Assembly: GCA_017508875.1 (NCBI GenBank)
Contig: JAFWQX010000017.1
Span: 1 to 50,647, forward strand
From: Clostridia bacterium
GTDB lineage: Bacteria; Bacillota; Clostridia; UBA1212; UBA1255
Direction: 5' to 3'
Length of the DNA: 50,647 nt
Shown here: one piece after another, positions 1-8,180 of the stretch
Position numbering within the stretch: position 1 is the stretch's first letter
How the letters are laid out: each line of letters opens with the position of its first letter
Notes under the pieces: generated by a model
What the model was told of the DNA's origin: nothing
Database searches by the model: none
Seen by the model: only the letters and a program-made list of their open reading frames with translations
Made by a program: the position numbers and the translations under genes

Positions 1-161
1 GTATACACTATCATTACAGTGGGAAACAGTATTCCTGCTTGGAAGACGTGCAGAGGGATGCTTTCAAATATATAGAGCTGTTCTATAATAGGAAGCGGCT
101 GCACAGCAGTTTAGGATACAAAAGTCCGGTATCATACCGTCTGTCACCCCAGGCTGCATAA
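1..161 (+). CDS. IS3-family transposase, C-terminal fragment (cut by window edge)
   Basis: An open frame runs from the window edge (codons begin at base 3) to TAA at 159-161. It ends with residues reading [20 protein letters not shown], the hallmark C-terminus of IS3-family OrfB (DDE) transposases, where the last catalytic-domain helix and the NRKR-HSSLGY-SP motif lie. Only about 52 residues are visible, so the DDE residues and the left end of the element are outside the window. I could not identify a terminal inverted repeat downstream. The frame is intact as far as seen, so this may be a complete element cut by the window rather than a remnant. Confidence 0.85.
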   Translation, partial: IHYHYSGKQYSCLEDVQRDAFKYIELFYNRKRLHSSLGYKSPVSYRLSPQAA

Positions 162-240
162 GATCCCAAAAGCGGAGCAGGATCGACGCCTTTTCTGTGC
201 TTCGCCGGAGAGATAAACAAAGGCAGAAAAACACAAAGTC

Positions 241-255
241 GTTGTCATTGACAAC
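241..255. repeat. Perfect short palindrome GTTGTC-ATT-GACAAC
   Basis: GTTGTC and GACAAC are exact reverse complements separated by 3 bases. This size and spacing resembles a dimeric repressor operator, but no recognisable promoter or gene start sits next to it, so a function is not supported. Confidence 0.4.
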
Positions 256-582
256 ACAAAACAACGATGAAAGCAGTAATAACCAACAAACAAAACAATG
301 CGTATGGACAAGACATTGACCGCTTACAAAAAACCTGCCAGTCCAAGAGGGTGATACTTTGCGATTTAATATGAACAGCAATTATAAAACCATTATTTAT
401 CCCCTCTTAAAAATTATTATTTGTATTTGTTTCAACACGGCCGTTTTTTTTAGAAGAAACTGGCTTAAAATAACAAATCAAACCGTCAATTGTGCATGGT
501 AATAGCAAACAATTAAAATTAGAGCTGGGTGATTCTCTGTTTTGGCAAAAGGATGAGCAAAAAGACGAAGGAGACAGCGCCC

Positions 583-625
583 GAGTCACTCAAAAAAGTG
601 AAAAAAAGTATTATTTGAGTGACTC
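583..625. repeat. Inverted repeat, 12-bp perfect arms with 19-nt loop
   Basis: GAGTCACTCAAA (583-594) is the exact reverse complement of TTTGAGTGACTC (614-625). The 19-nt A-rich loop has the same length as the loops in the tandem hairpins at 706-1037, though the sequence is different. There is no clear T tract after the stem on the + strand, so it is not a textbook terminator. It may be an IS-related end, an operator or an mRNA hairpin. Confidence 0.6.
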
Positions 626-705
626 AACGAACAATAATCATGCTTAGTTTAAAAAAGGGGCGCAAAGGTTTTAATCTCACGAGGAGAAGGAGACAATACC
701 AGCCC

Positions 706-1037
706 GGCGCCGTCTCCCGGCGGGATATTGGCGCAAAACACCGCCTGGATTTCAGTTTTTAATTTTCAGGCGGTGTTTTCAGAGTGAGGGCGCCGTCTCC
801 CGGCGGAATATTGGCGCAAAACACCGCCTGAATCTCAGTTTTTAATTTTCAGGCGGTGTTTTCAGAGTGAGGGCGCCGCTTCCCGTGGGAAAATGGGCGC
901 AAAACACCGCCTGGATTTCAGTTTTTAATTTTCAGGCGGTGTTTTTAGAGTGAAGGCGCCGCTTCCCGGCGGAAAATGGGCGCAAAACACCGCCTGGATC
1001 TCAGTTTTTAATTTTCAGGCGGTGTTTTCAGAGTGAC
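706..1037. repeat. Four tandem 83-bp repeats, each with a terminator-like hairpin
   Basis: GGCGCC marks the start of each unit at 706, 789, 872 and 955, giving an exact 83-bp period four times. Each unit holds a perfect 13-bp inverted repeat, AAAACACCGCCTG and CAGGCGGTGTTTT, around a 19-nt loop (hairpins at 735-779, 818-862, 901-945 and 984-1028; copy 3 has one T-for-C change after the stem). The A tract on one side and T tract on the other would let each hairpin act as a Rho-independent terminator in both directions. Units 1-2 share one spacer variant and units 3-4 another, which suggests stepwise duplication. Function as an insulator is inference. Confidence 0.9.
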
Positions 1038-1151
1038 ACAAATTGCCCAAATTGAAGAACGTGTGCCACTCCTCGAAAATTTCACGGAAACAGGAAAAGA
1101 GCCTTCATGGAAAACAATGGAAAACAAGGTCTATGATTTTTGTGTTATTTA

Positions 1152-1160
1152 TGGCATAAT
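1152..1160 (+). promoter_or_regulatory. Possible extended -10 promoter for the Na/Pi cotransporter gene
   Basis: TGG followed by CATAAT reads as an extended -10 element about 65 bases before the start codon. No good -35 is seen 17 bases upstream, so this is a weak call. Confidence 0.35.
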
Positions 1161-1224
1161 AGTAGCTGTGAAAGGATAAGCGATTTTCTTTTTCACAAAT
1201 AAATCAGGAGACAGTTATCTAGAC

Positions 1225-2979
1225 ATGGGTATATCTGAAGTTATTGCGCTAATTAGCGGGATCGCCCTCTTCCTATTCGGTATGTCGCTGATGGGAGACG
1301 GACTAAAAAAATTGTCCGGCGGAAAGCTTGAACCTATCCTTTATAAATTGTCCGGAACAAAAATTAAAGGTATATTGCTTGGCACCGGCGTAACTGCCGT
1401 CATACAATCTTCCAGCGCGACAGCGGTAATGACCGTAGGCTTTGTAAACTCCGGGATGATGAAAGTCAAACAAGCGGTAAACATAATAATCGGTGCCATT
1501 CTGGGCACAAGTATTACTGGCTGGGTAGTTTGTCTGAGCTACATTGAAGGTGCCGGAATCATCGGCGAGATCGCATCCACCGCCACTTTAACCGGAATCG
1601 TCGCAGTCACCGGAGTAGTACTAAGGATGGTCGGTAAAAAGCAAACGACCAAACATGTCGGAAATATTCTGATGGGCTTTGCCGTGCTGATGTTTGGCCT
1701 TAGTTATATGAGCAAAGCCGCAGGCGGACTCGGAGACGAAGCGTGGTTTACTTCTGCGATAACTTCCCTTTCCAACCCTTTTCTGGGCATACTGATCGGC
1801 ATCGTGTTTACGGCGATACTGCAATCTGCTTCCGCAGCTGTCGGTATTCTCCAGGCACTTTCCGTAACCGGCGCGATCGCCTTTTCTGAAGCCCTGCCGC
1901 TCCTCATGGGCATATGCATCGGCGCTGCCGTCCCGGTAATGATATCAGCGATAGGCGCTAACGTAAGCGGCAGAAGAGCCGCTGCAGTATACCCGGTGGC
2001 AAATGTCCTCGGCGTACTCGTCTCTTCGGCATTGTTCTACATTATAAACGCTTTTGCGAAATTCAGTTTCACGTCGATGGTCATGAACCCGTTCTCCACT
2101 GCTCTGGTCAATACCATACTGCGTCTCTGTTTCGTTGTCCTGCTCTTCCCTCTCACAGGAGTTATAGAAAGAGTTGTCACCGCATTTATCAGGGACAAGA
2201 ACGGCGAGTTAGAGGAAAAACCGCAGATCGAGCTCGAAGACAGATTCATTGCCCATCCCGCACTTGCGATCGAGCAGACGGAAATTTATATCAAACAAAT
2301 GGCAGGGCTTTCGCAGGAAGGCATTTCGGAAGCAATAAAACTGTTCGGCAGCTATTCGGAAGACGACTTTTCCAGGGTAAAGAGGATGGAAGATAACGTC
2401 GATAACTACGAAGACAGCATCGGTACTTATCTCATGAAGATAACCGGAAAAGAAATGCTCGCGACGCAAAGCGAAAAAGTTTCACTTTTCCTGCATACAC
2501 TTTCTGACTTTGAGCGTATCTCGGACCACAGCCTGAATCTGGCTGAAAGTGCGAAGGAAATATATGAGAAAAGCATTAACTTTTCTGAAAACGCGAAAAA
2601 AGAACTTGACGTTCTCTTTAAAGCGACCGGCGCAGTGCTCGAACTAACCGTTAAAGCATTCACCGAAAACGATCTCGTCAGCGCCGCTCACGTGGAACCT
2701 CTCGAGGAACTGATCGACGACCTGTGCGATAACATGAAGCATAACCACGTTGACCGCCTCCAGCGCGGCGAATGTACGCTTAACCAGGGCTTCATTTTCA
2801 ACGATATCGTAACGAACTGCGAGCGCGTATCTGACCACTGCTCAAACATTGCCCTCGATATTATCGAACTTTCCGGCAATGAACTTCATCCTCACGAATA
2901 TTCTCACAATCTCCTCAAGCAGGATTCAGAAGCGTTCAAGAAAATCTACGACGAGTACAGCGAAGTTTTCAAGATTTGA
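1225..2979 (+). CDS. Na/Pi cotransporter family protein with PhoU-like tail
   Basis: This 584-residue membrane protein likely carries sodium-coupled phosphate transport (NptA/YjbB-type, PF02690). The two inverted transport repeats each show the family motif: QSSSATAV at residues 61-68 and QSASAAVG at 200-207. Hydrophobic helices fill roughly residues 1-330. The remainder is a charged helical domain of PhoU type (about 350-580), as usual in bacterial homologues of this length. AGGAG at 1206-1210 precedes the ATG by a rather long 14 bases. The ABC ATPase gene starts 35 bp downstream on the same strand, so co-transcription is possible. Direction of transport and regulation by phosphate cannot be read from the sequence. 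Confidence 0.9.
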   Translation: MGISEVIALISGIALFLFGMSLMGDGLKKLSGGKLEPILYKLSGTKIKGILLGTGVTAVIQSSSATAVMTVGFVNSGMMKVKQAVNIIIGAILGTSITGWVVCLSYIEGAGIIGEIASTATLTGIVAVTGVVLRMVGKKQTTKHVGNILMGFAVLMFGLSYMSKAAGGLGDEAWFTSAITSLSNPFLGILIGIVFTAILQSASAAVGILQALSVTGAIAFSEALPLLMGICIGAAVPVMISAIGANVSGRRAAAVYPVANVLGVLVSSALFYIINAFAKFSFTSMVMNPFSTALVNTILRLCFVVLLFPLTGVIERVVTAFIRDKNGELEEKPQIELEDRFIAHPALAIEQTEIYIKQMAGLSQEGISEAIKLFGSYSEDDFSRVKRMEDNVDNYEDSIGTYLMKITGKEMLATQSEKVSLFLHTLSDFERISDHSLNLAESAKEIYEKSINFSENAKKELDVLFKATGAVLELTVKAFTENDLVSAAHVEPLEELIDDLCDNMKHNHVDRLQRGECTLNQGFIFNDIVTNCERVSDHCSNIALDIIELSGNELHPHEYSHNLLKQDSEAFKKIYDEYSEVFKI

Positions 2980-3014
2980 AATAATTTACGGTTTTGGACC
3001 GGGAGCAGTGAGAT

Positions 3015-3716
3015 ATGAGTTTTATTAGTTTAAACGGAGTTACAAAGCGCTACAGGACCGGTAACGTAGTGATCGAGGCCGCGAAGAATATGACTTTCGA
3101 CATAGAGAAAGGTGAACTGGCGGTCATTGTCGGTCCGAGCGGCAGCGGAAAGACTACTATACTTAATATACTCGGCGGAATGGATTCGTCGGACAGCGGG
3201 ACGATCTCCGTTGACGGCACTGATATCCAGTTCTACAGCAGAAAGCAGCTCATCGAATACCGCCGCCATGACGTCGGGTTTATTTTCCAGTTCTATAACC
3301 TCATTCCGAATCTCACGGCGAGGGAAAACGTTGAACTCGCGGCGCAGATCACGCGTGATTTTATACCGGCCGAAATTATTCTTGAAAAAGTCGGTCTTAA
3401 AGACAGAATGGACAACTTCCCCGCTCAGCTCTCCGGCGGCGAACAGCAGCGCGTTTCGATTGCGCGTGCGCTTTCGAAAAAGCCGAAACTGCTGCTTTGC
3501 GACGAACCGACAGGCGCACTTGACTATACGACGGGCAAGATGATCTTAAAGCTTCTTCAGGATACGTGCCGCGAGGACAATATGACAGTCATTATCGTTA
3601 CTCATAATTCTGCTCTCACCGCAATGGCTGATAAAGTCATACACGTCAGAAGCGGCGAAACGGTAAAAGTGGTCAAAAACGAAACTCCCTCCCCCGTCGA
3701 AGAAATTGAATGGTAA
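3015..3716 (+). CDS. ABC transporter ATP-binding protein (MacB/LolD type)
   Basis: The 233-residue protein is the ATPase partner of the permease encoded next to it. Walker [10 protein letters not shown] is at residues 40-48, the ABC signature LSGGEQQ at 139-145 and Walker [10 protein letters not shown] at 159-167. The [18 protein letters not shown] stretch after the Q-loop is typical of the MacB/LolD/FtsE group, which powers mechanotransmission or lipid/peptide handling with FtsX-type permeases. GGGAG precedes the ATG. Its stop codon overlaps the permease start (TAATG at 3714-3718), a sign of translational coupling. Substrate is unknown. Confidence 0.93.
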   Translation: MSFISLNGVTKRYRTGNVVIEAAKNMTFDIEKGELAVIVGPSGSGKTTILNILGGMDSSDSGTISVDGTDIQFYSRKQLIEYRRHDVGFIFQFYNLIPNLTARENVELAAQITRDFIPAEIILEKVGLKDRMDNFPAQLSGGEQQRVSIARALSKKPKLLLCDEPTGALDYTTGKMILKLLQDTCREDNMTVIIVTHNSALTAMADKVIHVRSGETVKVVKNETPSPVEEIEW

Positions 3717-6700
3717 TGAAGAACGCAGCGTTTAAAAACACCCTTCGCACTATCTGGCGCACGAGGGCAAGATATTTTTCGATCCTTTGCATCGTAGCTC
3801 TCGGTGTTGGTTTTTTTGCCGGAATAAAAGCGAGCAAACCGGATATGATCCGCTCTACGGACATCTATTCGGATTCACAGAACCTGATGCACTTCCGCCT
3901 TGTATCTACGTGGGGATTCGACGAAAAGGATGCCGAAAAGATATCCGCTGTCCCCGGTGCCTCCCTTAAGCGCTCTTATTTTTACGATGCAATAATAAGC
4001 AACGGCAGCGACGAATCGGAAGCGCATTTCATATCTTACGATAAAGACAGCGACATAAATCAGTTATGGCTCAAAGACGGCCGTTTCCCGGTCAAAAGCA
4101 CTGAATGTCTGCTCGATTCTGCAGCGTCGGCGTTCGTTAACGGCAGCCGTATAACGGTGCTTACCAAAGACTCAGAAGGAACTTTATCAAATACCGATTT
4201 TACCGTTGTCGGACACGTCTATTCTTCAATGTACGTTTCAGACTTTGAGCACGGCAACACGATGCTCGGAGACGGAGATATTGACGTCGTCGTATTCATA
4301 CCGAAGGACAATTTTATCATTGACGTCTTTACCGAACTTTACGTCGTTTTCGACGACATGAAAGCTGAAAACGTTTATTCAGACGGTTACATTGCCGCGG
4401 AAACGCGCAGGAAAGCCGAACTTGAAGCCTTGCTGAAAGAGACGGGAGCAGAAAGATATGCCCGTACTGTTGCAGAAGCAGAAAATAAAATTTCAGAAGC
4501 AGAAGCAGAAATCGAAGACGGAGAAAGAAAATTAAGAGAAGCGGAAGAAGAACTTAGAGACGCTAAAACGCAGCTTGAAGACGGTGAAAGACAGCTCGAG
4601 GAAGGCAAAGCGCTTTTAGAAGAAAAACGGCTCGAACTCGAAGCAGGAAAGAAAGAATACGAAGCGGGAGAAGCAGAATACAACCGCAAAACTATCGACG
4701 CCGCTAACGCCTCGACCGCCATTATCGAAGCACGCCGTCAATACTCTGAAGGTTACGAAGAATATACGGAAGCTGCGCTCAGAGCCGAAAAAGAACTGTC
4801 TGACGCCCGGGAACAGATCAGCGTCGCTGAAGTCAATCTGGAACGAGGCAAAGAAAAACTCGACGAAGCCCGGGAAACGTATGAGACGGTGCGGAAGCTT
4901 TATGACGACGCTTTTAACGTATACGAAGTCCTGCGTGACAGCTACGAAAATATAAAAGAAGCCATCGGCATGGACAAAGAAAAAGGGCTTATTAAAGAAC
5001 AGTTCGACAGAGCGTATGAATTCTTTTTAAGTATCGGTCTGAGGCTCGACGAGAGCAAGGCCGAGCTGGAGGCTAACCAGGCAGAATATGACAGATACTG
5101 TGCTGAACTTGAGGATGCAAAGGCTAAATACGAAGCAGGTGTTAAAACGTCAGAAGAAGAACTTGCAAAAGCCGAAAAAAAGCTTTCTGACGCTAAAGCC
5201 GAGATCGAATATAACGAAGACCTGATGATCAACGGCGCGGCGCTTTTAGAAGAAGGCAGGAAGGAACTTGATGAAGCTAAAAAGCAGATCGAAGATGGCG
5301 AAGTTCAATTAGCCGAAGGCGAAGCGGAACTGGCCGAAAAAAGTGCAGCGTTTGAAGAAGCAAAAGAAAAATACTCCGCAGGGCTTGAAGAGTATCGCGA
5401 AGGTGTTGCGAAGATAGAGGCAGCAAAAGCGGAAGCGGAAGACGGAAAGCAGCAGCTCTCTGAGCTTGAGATGCCCGAGACTTTTATTTATACCCGCTAT
5501 GATAACGGCGGATATGAGGAATTCGGTCAGAACGCTGAAAGGATCGGAAACATAGCAAAGGTGTTCCCCGCTTTCTTCATAATAGTAGCGGCGCTCGTTT
5601 CGATAACGGGTATGAGCCGTCTGGTAAGCGAGGAACGGACACAGATCGGAACGATGAAAGCGCTCGGCTACTCAGGAGCCAGAATATTCTCGAAATATCT
5701 TTTTTACTGCCTTTCCGCAACGTTTCTGGGCTGCGTTCTCGGACTGTCGATCGGGTATAAACTCTTCCCGTTCGTTATTTTTAAAGCATATTCCATCCTT
5801 TACAGAATACAGGTCATGAACATACCGTTCCAGTGGATCGATGCCATAATTATTACATCAGTAAGCCTTGCAGTAGCGGCGCTGACGGTGCTTTTCAGCT
5901 GCCTTAAAGCGATTACTCCTGTTCCTGCCCAGCTTATGCGTCCTGCCGCTCCTGCCTCCGGTAAGCGTGTACTTTTTGAACGCGTAAAATTCATCTGGAA
6001 GCGGCTCTCTTTCTTCAGCAAAGTTACGGTCAGAAACGCTTTCAGGTATAAAAAGCGCATGATCATGACGCTTATAGGGATAATGGGCTGCACGGCGCTG
6101 ATGCTATGCGGATTTGCACTTAAAGATTCGATCTCGGATATCGTCGCAAAACAATTTGACAACGTAATGCACTTCAGCGCTATGGCCTACGCGGACGGAA
6201 TTGACCGCCAAGGAATAAACGGGATCGAAAATATTGTCCGTTCCTACGATAAATCCGGAAGCGTTACGGCCGCGATACAGAAATCTTATTCCGTCTCTGC
6301 CGGAGGAGGAAAATCGCAGAACGTTTACGTTGTCGCGCCGGAAAGTTCGGACAAAGCAGACAGGATCATAGATACGAAGAGCAGGACAACAAAGGAGCGT
6401 TATACACTTGAGCCCGGTTTTACGCTGCTTACTGAAAAGCTCGCTAAAAATCTCGGCGTGAAGATAGGAGATACTGTTACGATCTCCGTGAGTGACACGA
6501 AGAAAGCTGATTTCAAGGTCTCCGGCATACTCGAAAATTATATTTATCACTATATGTTCGTGTCGCCCGAATCGTACGCCGAAATGATCGGAGATACTTC
6601 GGATTATAATATGCTGTATATCAGCTACGGAGACATCGACGCGAATCAGGAAGAGCAGATGGCTGCCGAAATCGTAAATACGGATCACGTGCTGACAATG

Positions 6701-7150
6701 ATGCTGCAGTCTGTTGTGCGTAAAATGTTTTCAAAGATGATGGAAGCGCTGAACCTGGTCGTACTCGTACTGATATTGTCCGCGGTGCTGCTCGCTGTCG
6801 TAGTGCTTTATAACCTTGCCAGCATCAATATCGCCGAAAGGACGAGGGAGATCGCGACGCTCGAGGTGCTCGGCTTTAACGATAAGGAAGTCTCTATGTA
6901 TATCTTCAGAGAGAGTATCGTGCTGTCAATTATCGGCGCTCTGCTCGGGCTCGGGCTGGGCAGGATACTTGCGTTTTTCGTAATTAATACGGCTGAGATC
7001 GATATGGTAATGTTCGGCCGCGAGATACATATATGGAGCTACCTGCTCGCCTGGGGCCTCACGGTGCTCTTCTCACTGGTCGTCAATTTGTTTATGAACA
7101 GGTCGCTTAAAAAGATAAGTATGGTCGAGGCGCTGAAGTCGGTCGATTAG
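3716..7150 (+). CDS. FtsX-like ABC permease with very long coiled coil
   Basis: This is a permease of about 1144 residues. A first membrane helix lies near residues 18-38, followed by an extracytoplasmic region and then a coiled coil of about 360 residues (nt 4400-5475) rich in Glu, Ala, Lys and short repeats such as EAEAEIEDGE. The first FtsX-type membrane bundle follows (EERTQIGTMKALGYSG, the typical loop after its first helix), then a second extracytoplasmic domain and the last bundle (AERTREIATLEVLGF). The MacB-fold core is normal; the coiled coil makes it much longer than a standard permease. I take ATG 3716, which overlaps the ATPase stop, over ATG 3710. Cargo is unknown; export of, or force transfer to, an envelope partner is inferred from the family. 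Confidence 0.88.
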   Translation: MKNAAFKNTLRTIWRTRARYFSILCIVALGVGFFAGIKASKPDMIRSTDIYSDSQNLMHFRLVSTWGFDEKDAEKISAVPGASLKRSYFYDAIISNGSDESEAHFISYDKDSDINQLWLKDGRFPVKSTECLLDSAASAFVNGSRITVLTKDSEGTLSNTDFTVVGHVYSSMYVSDFEHGNTMLGDGDIDVVVFIPKDNFIIDVFTELYVVFDDMKAENVYSDGYIAAETRRKAELEALLKETGAERYARTVAEAENKISEAEAEIEDGERKLREAEEELRDAKTQLEDGERQLEEGKALLEEKRLELEAGKKEYEAGEAEYNRKTIDAANASTAIIEARRQYSEGYEEYTEAALRAEKELSDAREQISVAEVNLERGKEKLDEARETYETVRKLYDDAFNVYEVLRDSYENIKEAIGMDKEKGLIKEQFDRAYEFFLSIGLRLDESKAELEANQAEYDRYCAELEDAKAKYEAGVKTSEEELAKAEKKLSDAKAEIEYNEDLMINGAALLEEGRKELDEAKKQIEDGEVQLAEGEAELAEKSAAFEEAKEKYSAGLEEYREGVAKIEAAKAEAEDGKQQLSELEMPETFIYTRYDNGGYEEFGQNAERIGNIAKVFPAFFIIVAALVSITGMSRLVSEERTQIGTMKALGYSGARIFSKYLFYCLSATFLGCVLGLSIGYKLFPFVIFKAYSILYRIQVMNIPFQWIDAIIITSVSLAVAALTVLFSCLKAITPVPAQLMRPAAPASGKRVLFERVKFIWKRLSFFSKVTVRNAFRYKKRMIMTLIGIMGCTALMLCGFALKDSISDIVAKQFDNVMHFSAMAYADGIDRQGINGIENIVRSYDKSGSVTAAIQKSYSVSAGGGKSQNVYVVAPESSDKADRIIDTKSRTTKERYTLEPGFTLLTEKLAKNLGVKIGDTVTISVSDTKKADFKVSGILENYIYHYMFVSPESYAEMIGDTSDYNMLYISYGDIDANQEEQMAAEIVNTDHVLTMMLQSVVRKMFSKMMEALNLVVLVLILSAVLLAVVVLYNLASINIAERTREIATLEVLGFNDKEVSMYIFRESIVLSIIGALLGLGLGRILAFFVINTAEIDMVMFGREIHIWSYLLAWGLTVLFSLVVNLFMNRSLKKISMVEALKSVD

Positions 7151-7207
7151 AATGCGTTCAGCTGTTTAAGGGCCGGGCGGATCACACGCTTGCGCTTAAG
7201 GATAAGC

Positions 7208-8158
7208 TTATTCGATATCTTCAACAACTTTAGCGGGGCGTTCAAGCAGCTGGCGAGGGTTTTCTACGTATTGACGCATCAATTTGAACGCGGATGCATA
7301 ATAAAAGCCGTCGCAGATGCGCTCGTCGGTATTGACCTTCACGTCGATGTATTTATGCGTCACCGGCTTCCCCTCCGGATCGACGGTCGTACGGCGCTGC
7401 TTTAAACCGTACGAAAAGAATATCGGAAGATTTCCGAAATTGTACAGATGGTGGTAGATCGGTTTGATCCCGAGCGATCCCATGCTGGTTATGATCATGC
7501 TCCCGTGGAACGGGCTGACTTTAATAAGTTTATCCGGGATCCTGCCGTGGTAATCAAGCCAGAAGAGCATTTTCATGATAAAACGAAGTACAGGCCGCGG
7601 CAATGACGCGAGGCTCCCGGCGACTTTGTCGAAATCGCTGTTGAGTTCTGTACTCTTTTTATTTTCCTGAACTATTTTGTTGAACTTCTCGTAGACTTCT
7701 TCTATAGTATCGTCCGGTTCGAAGAAAACTTTAATAAGCGTGTCAGGAGACGAAGTTTTCATTTCCTTTTTTACCGCCATATTTACTTCAATGCGGTTTC
7801 GTGCAAAAACTCTCTGCCCGCTTACGAATCTGTTTATTCCGGGGCGCTGCGAAACGGTACGTACGTACGCGGCCAGCATAACGTGCAGGAAACTGAAATT
7901 CTGGTGCCCGCTTCTTATCATCTGCTTGCAGAACGCGTCACATTCGGTCACGTCGAATTCGTCCGCGTATGTATTACAGCCGTCAGAACGTTCCTTCATA
8001 ATAAACGGCATCATTTTATCCATACCGTTTAAAGTGCGCAGCCTCCTGCCGTCCTTACGGTCACCGATGTGTTTTTTGCGTTTCACGGGGGTGTAAACTC
8101 TTGGCTGTGCTCCGGTCGGTCCATCGGTCGTTGACGCTGACTTTTCTTCAAATTCCAT
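7208..8158 (-). CDS. 2-oxoacid dehydrogenase E2-like acyltransferase domain protein, no lipoyl domain
   Basis: The 316-residue protein resembles the catalytic trimer-forming domain of dihydrolipoamide acyltransferases (CAT/E2 fold). The FLHVMLAAYVRTVSQRPGINRFV segment fits the family helix, and DERICDG near the C-terminus aligns with the active-site motif DHRxxDG. The catalytic His is replaced by Glu while the Asp is kept, and no lipoyl or E3-binding domain is present. No E1 or E3 gene is nearby. Classical acyl transfer therefore looks doubtful; a different acyltransferase or a non-catalytic role is possible. I prefer the ATG at 8158, which has GAGG in place, over the upstream ATG at 8173. 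It is last in a long minus-strand gene run. Confidence 0.75.
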   Translation of the reverse strand: MEFEEKSASTTDGPTGAQPRVYTPVKRKKHIGDRKDGRRLRTLNGMDKMMPFIMKERSDGCNTYADEFDVTECDAFCKQMIRSGHQNFSFLHVMLAAYVRTVSQRPGINRFVSGQRVFARNRIEVNMAVKKEMKTSSPDTLIKVFFEPDDTIEEVYEKFNKIVQENKKSTELNSDFDKVAGSLASLPRPVLRFIMKMLFWLDYHGRIPDKLIKVSPFHGSMIITSMGSLGIKPIYHHLYNFGNLPIFFSYGLKQRRTTVDPEGKPVTHKYIDVKVNTDERICDGFYYASAFKLMRQYVENPRQLLERPAKVVEDIE

Positions 8159-8180
8159 ATTTATCATCCTCATTTAGTAA

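Larger units (their letters stand above)
162..1224. other. Long gene-poor intergenic region
   Basis: No convincing gene lies in this kilobase between the transposase end and the Na/Pi cotransporter. It holds a 15-bp palindrome (241-255), a 12-bp-arm inverted repeat (583-625), four tandem 83-bp repeats (706-1037) and a weak promoter (about 1152-1160). Two short overlapping frames (ATG 371 to stop 502; open 474-647) read as a hydrophobic and then a hydrophilic peptide. They lack ribosome binding sites and could be gene debris. The region has the look of an IS insertion zone. Confidence 0.7.

Noticed and set aside
267..377. 36-codon open frame (ATG 267)
   Set aside because: No ribosome site and no recognisable protein features.
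64..381. Minus-strand frame opposite the transposase end
   Set aside because: Overlaps the clear IS3 transposase frame; Cys/Leu-rich composition with no ribosome site.
706..1037. CRISPR array
   Set aside because: The whole 83-bp unit repeats, without unique spacers, and no cas genes are present.
4387..5232. Ser/Ala-rich minus-strand open frames opposite the permease
   Set aside because: They are complements of the Glu/Ala/Lys coiled-coil codons, with no ribosome sites; low-complexity shadows.
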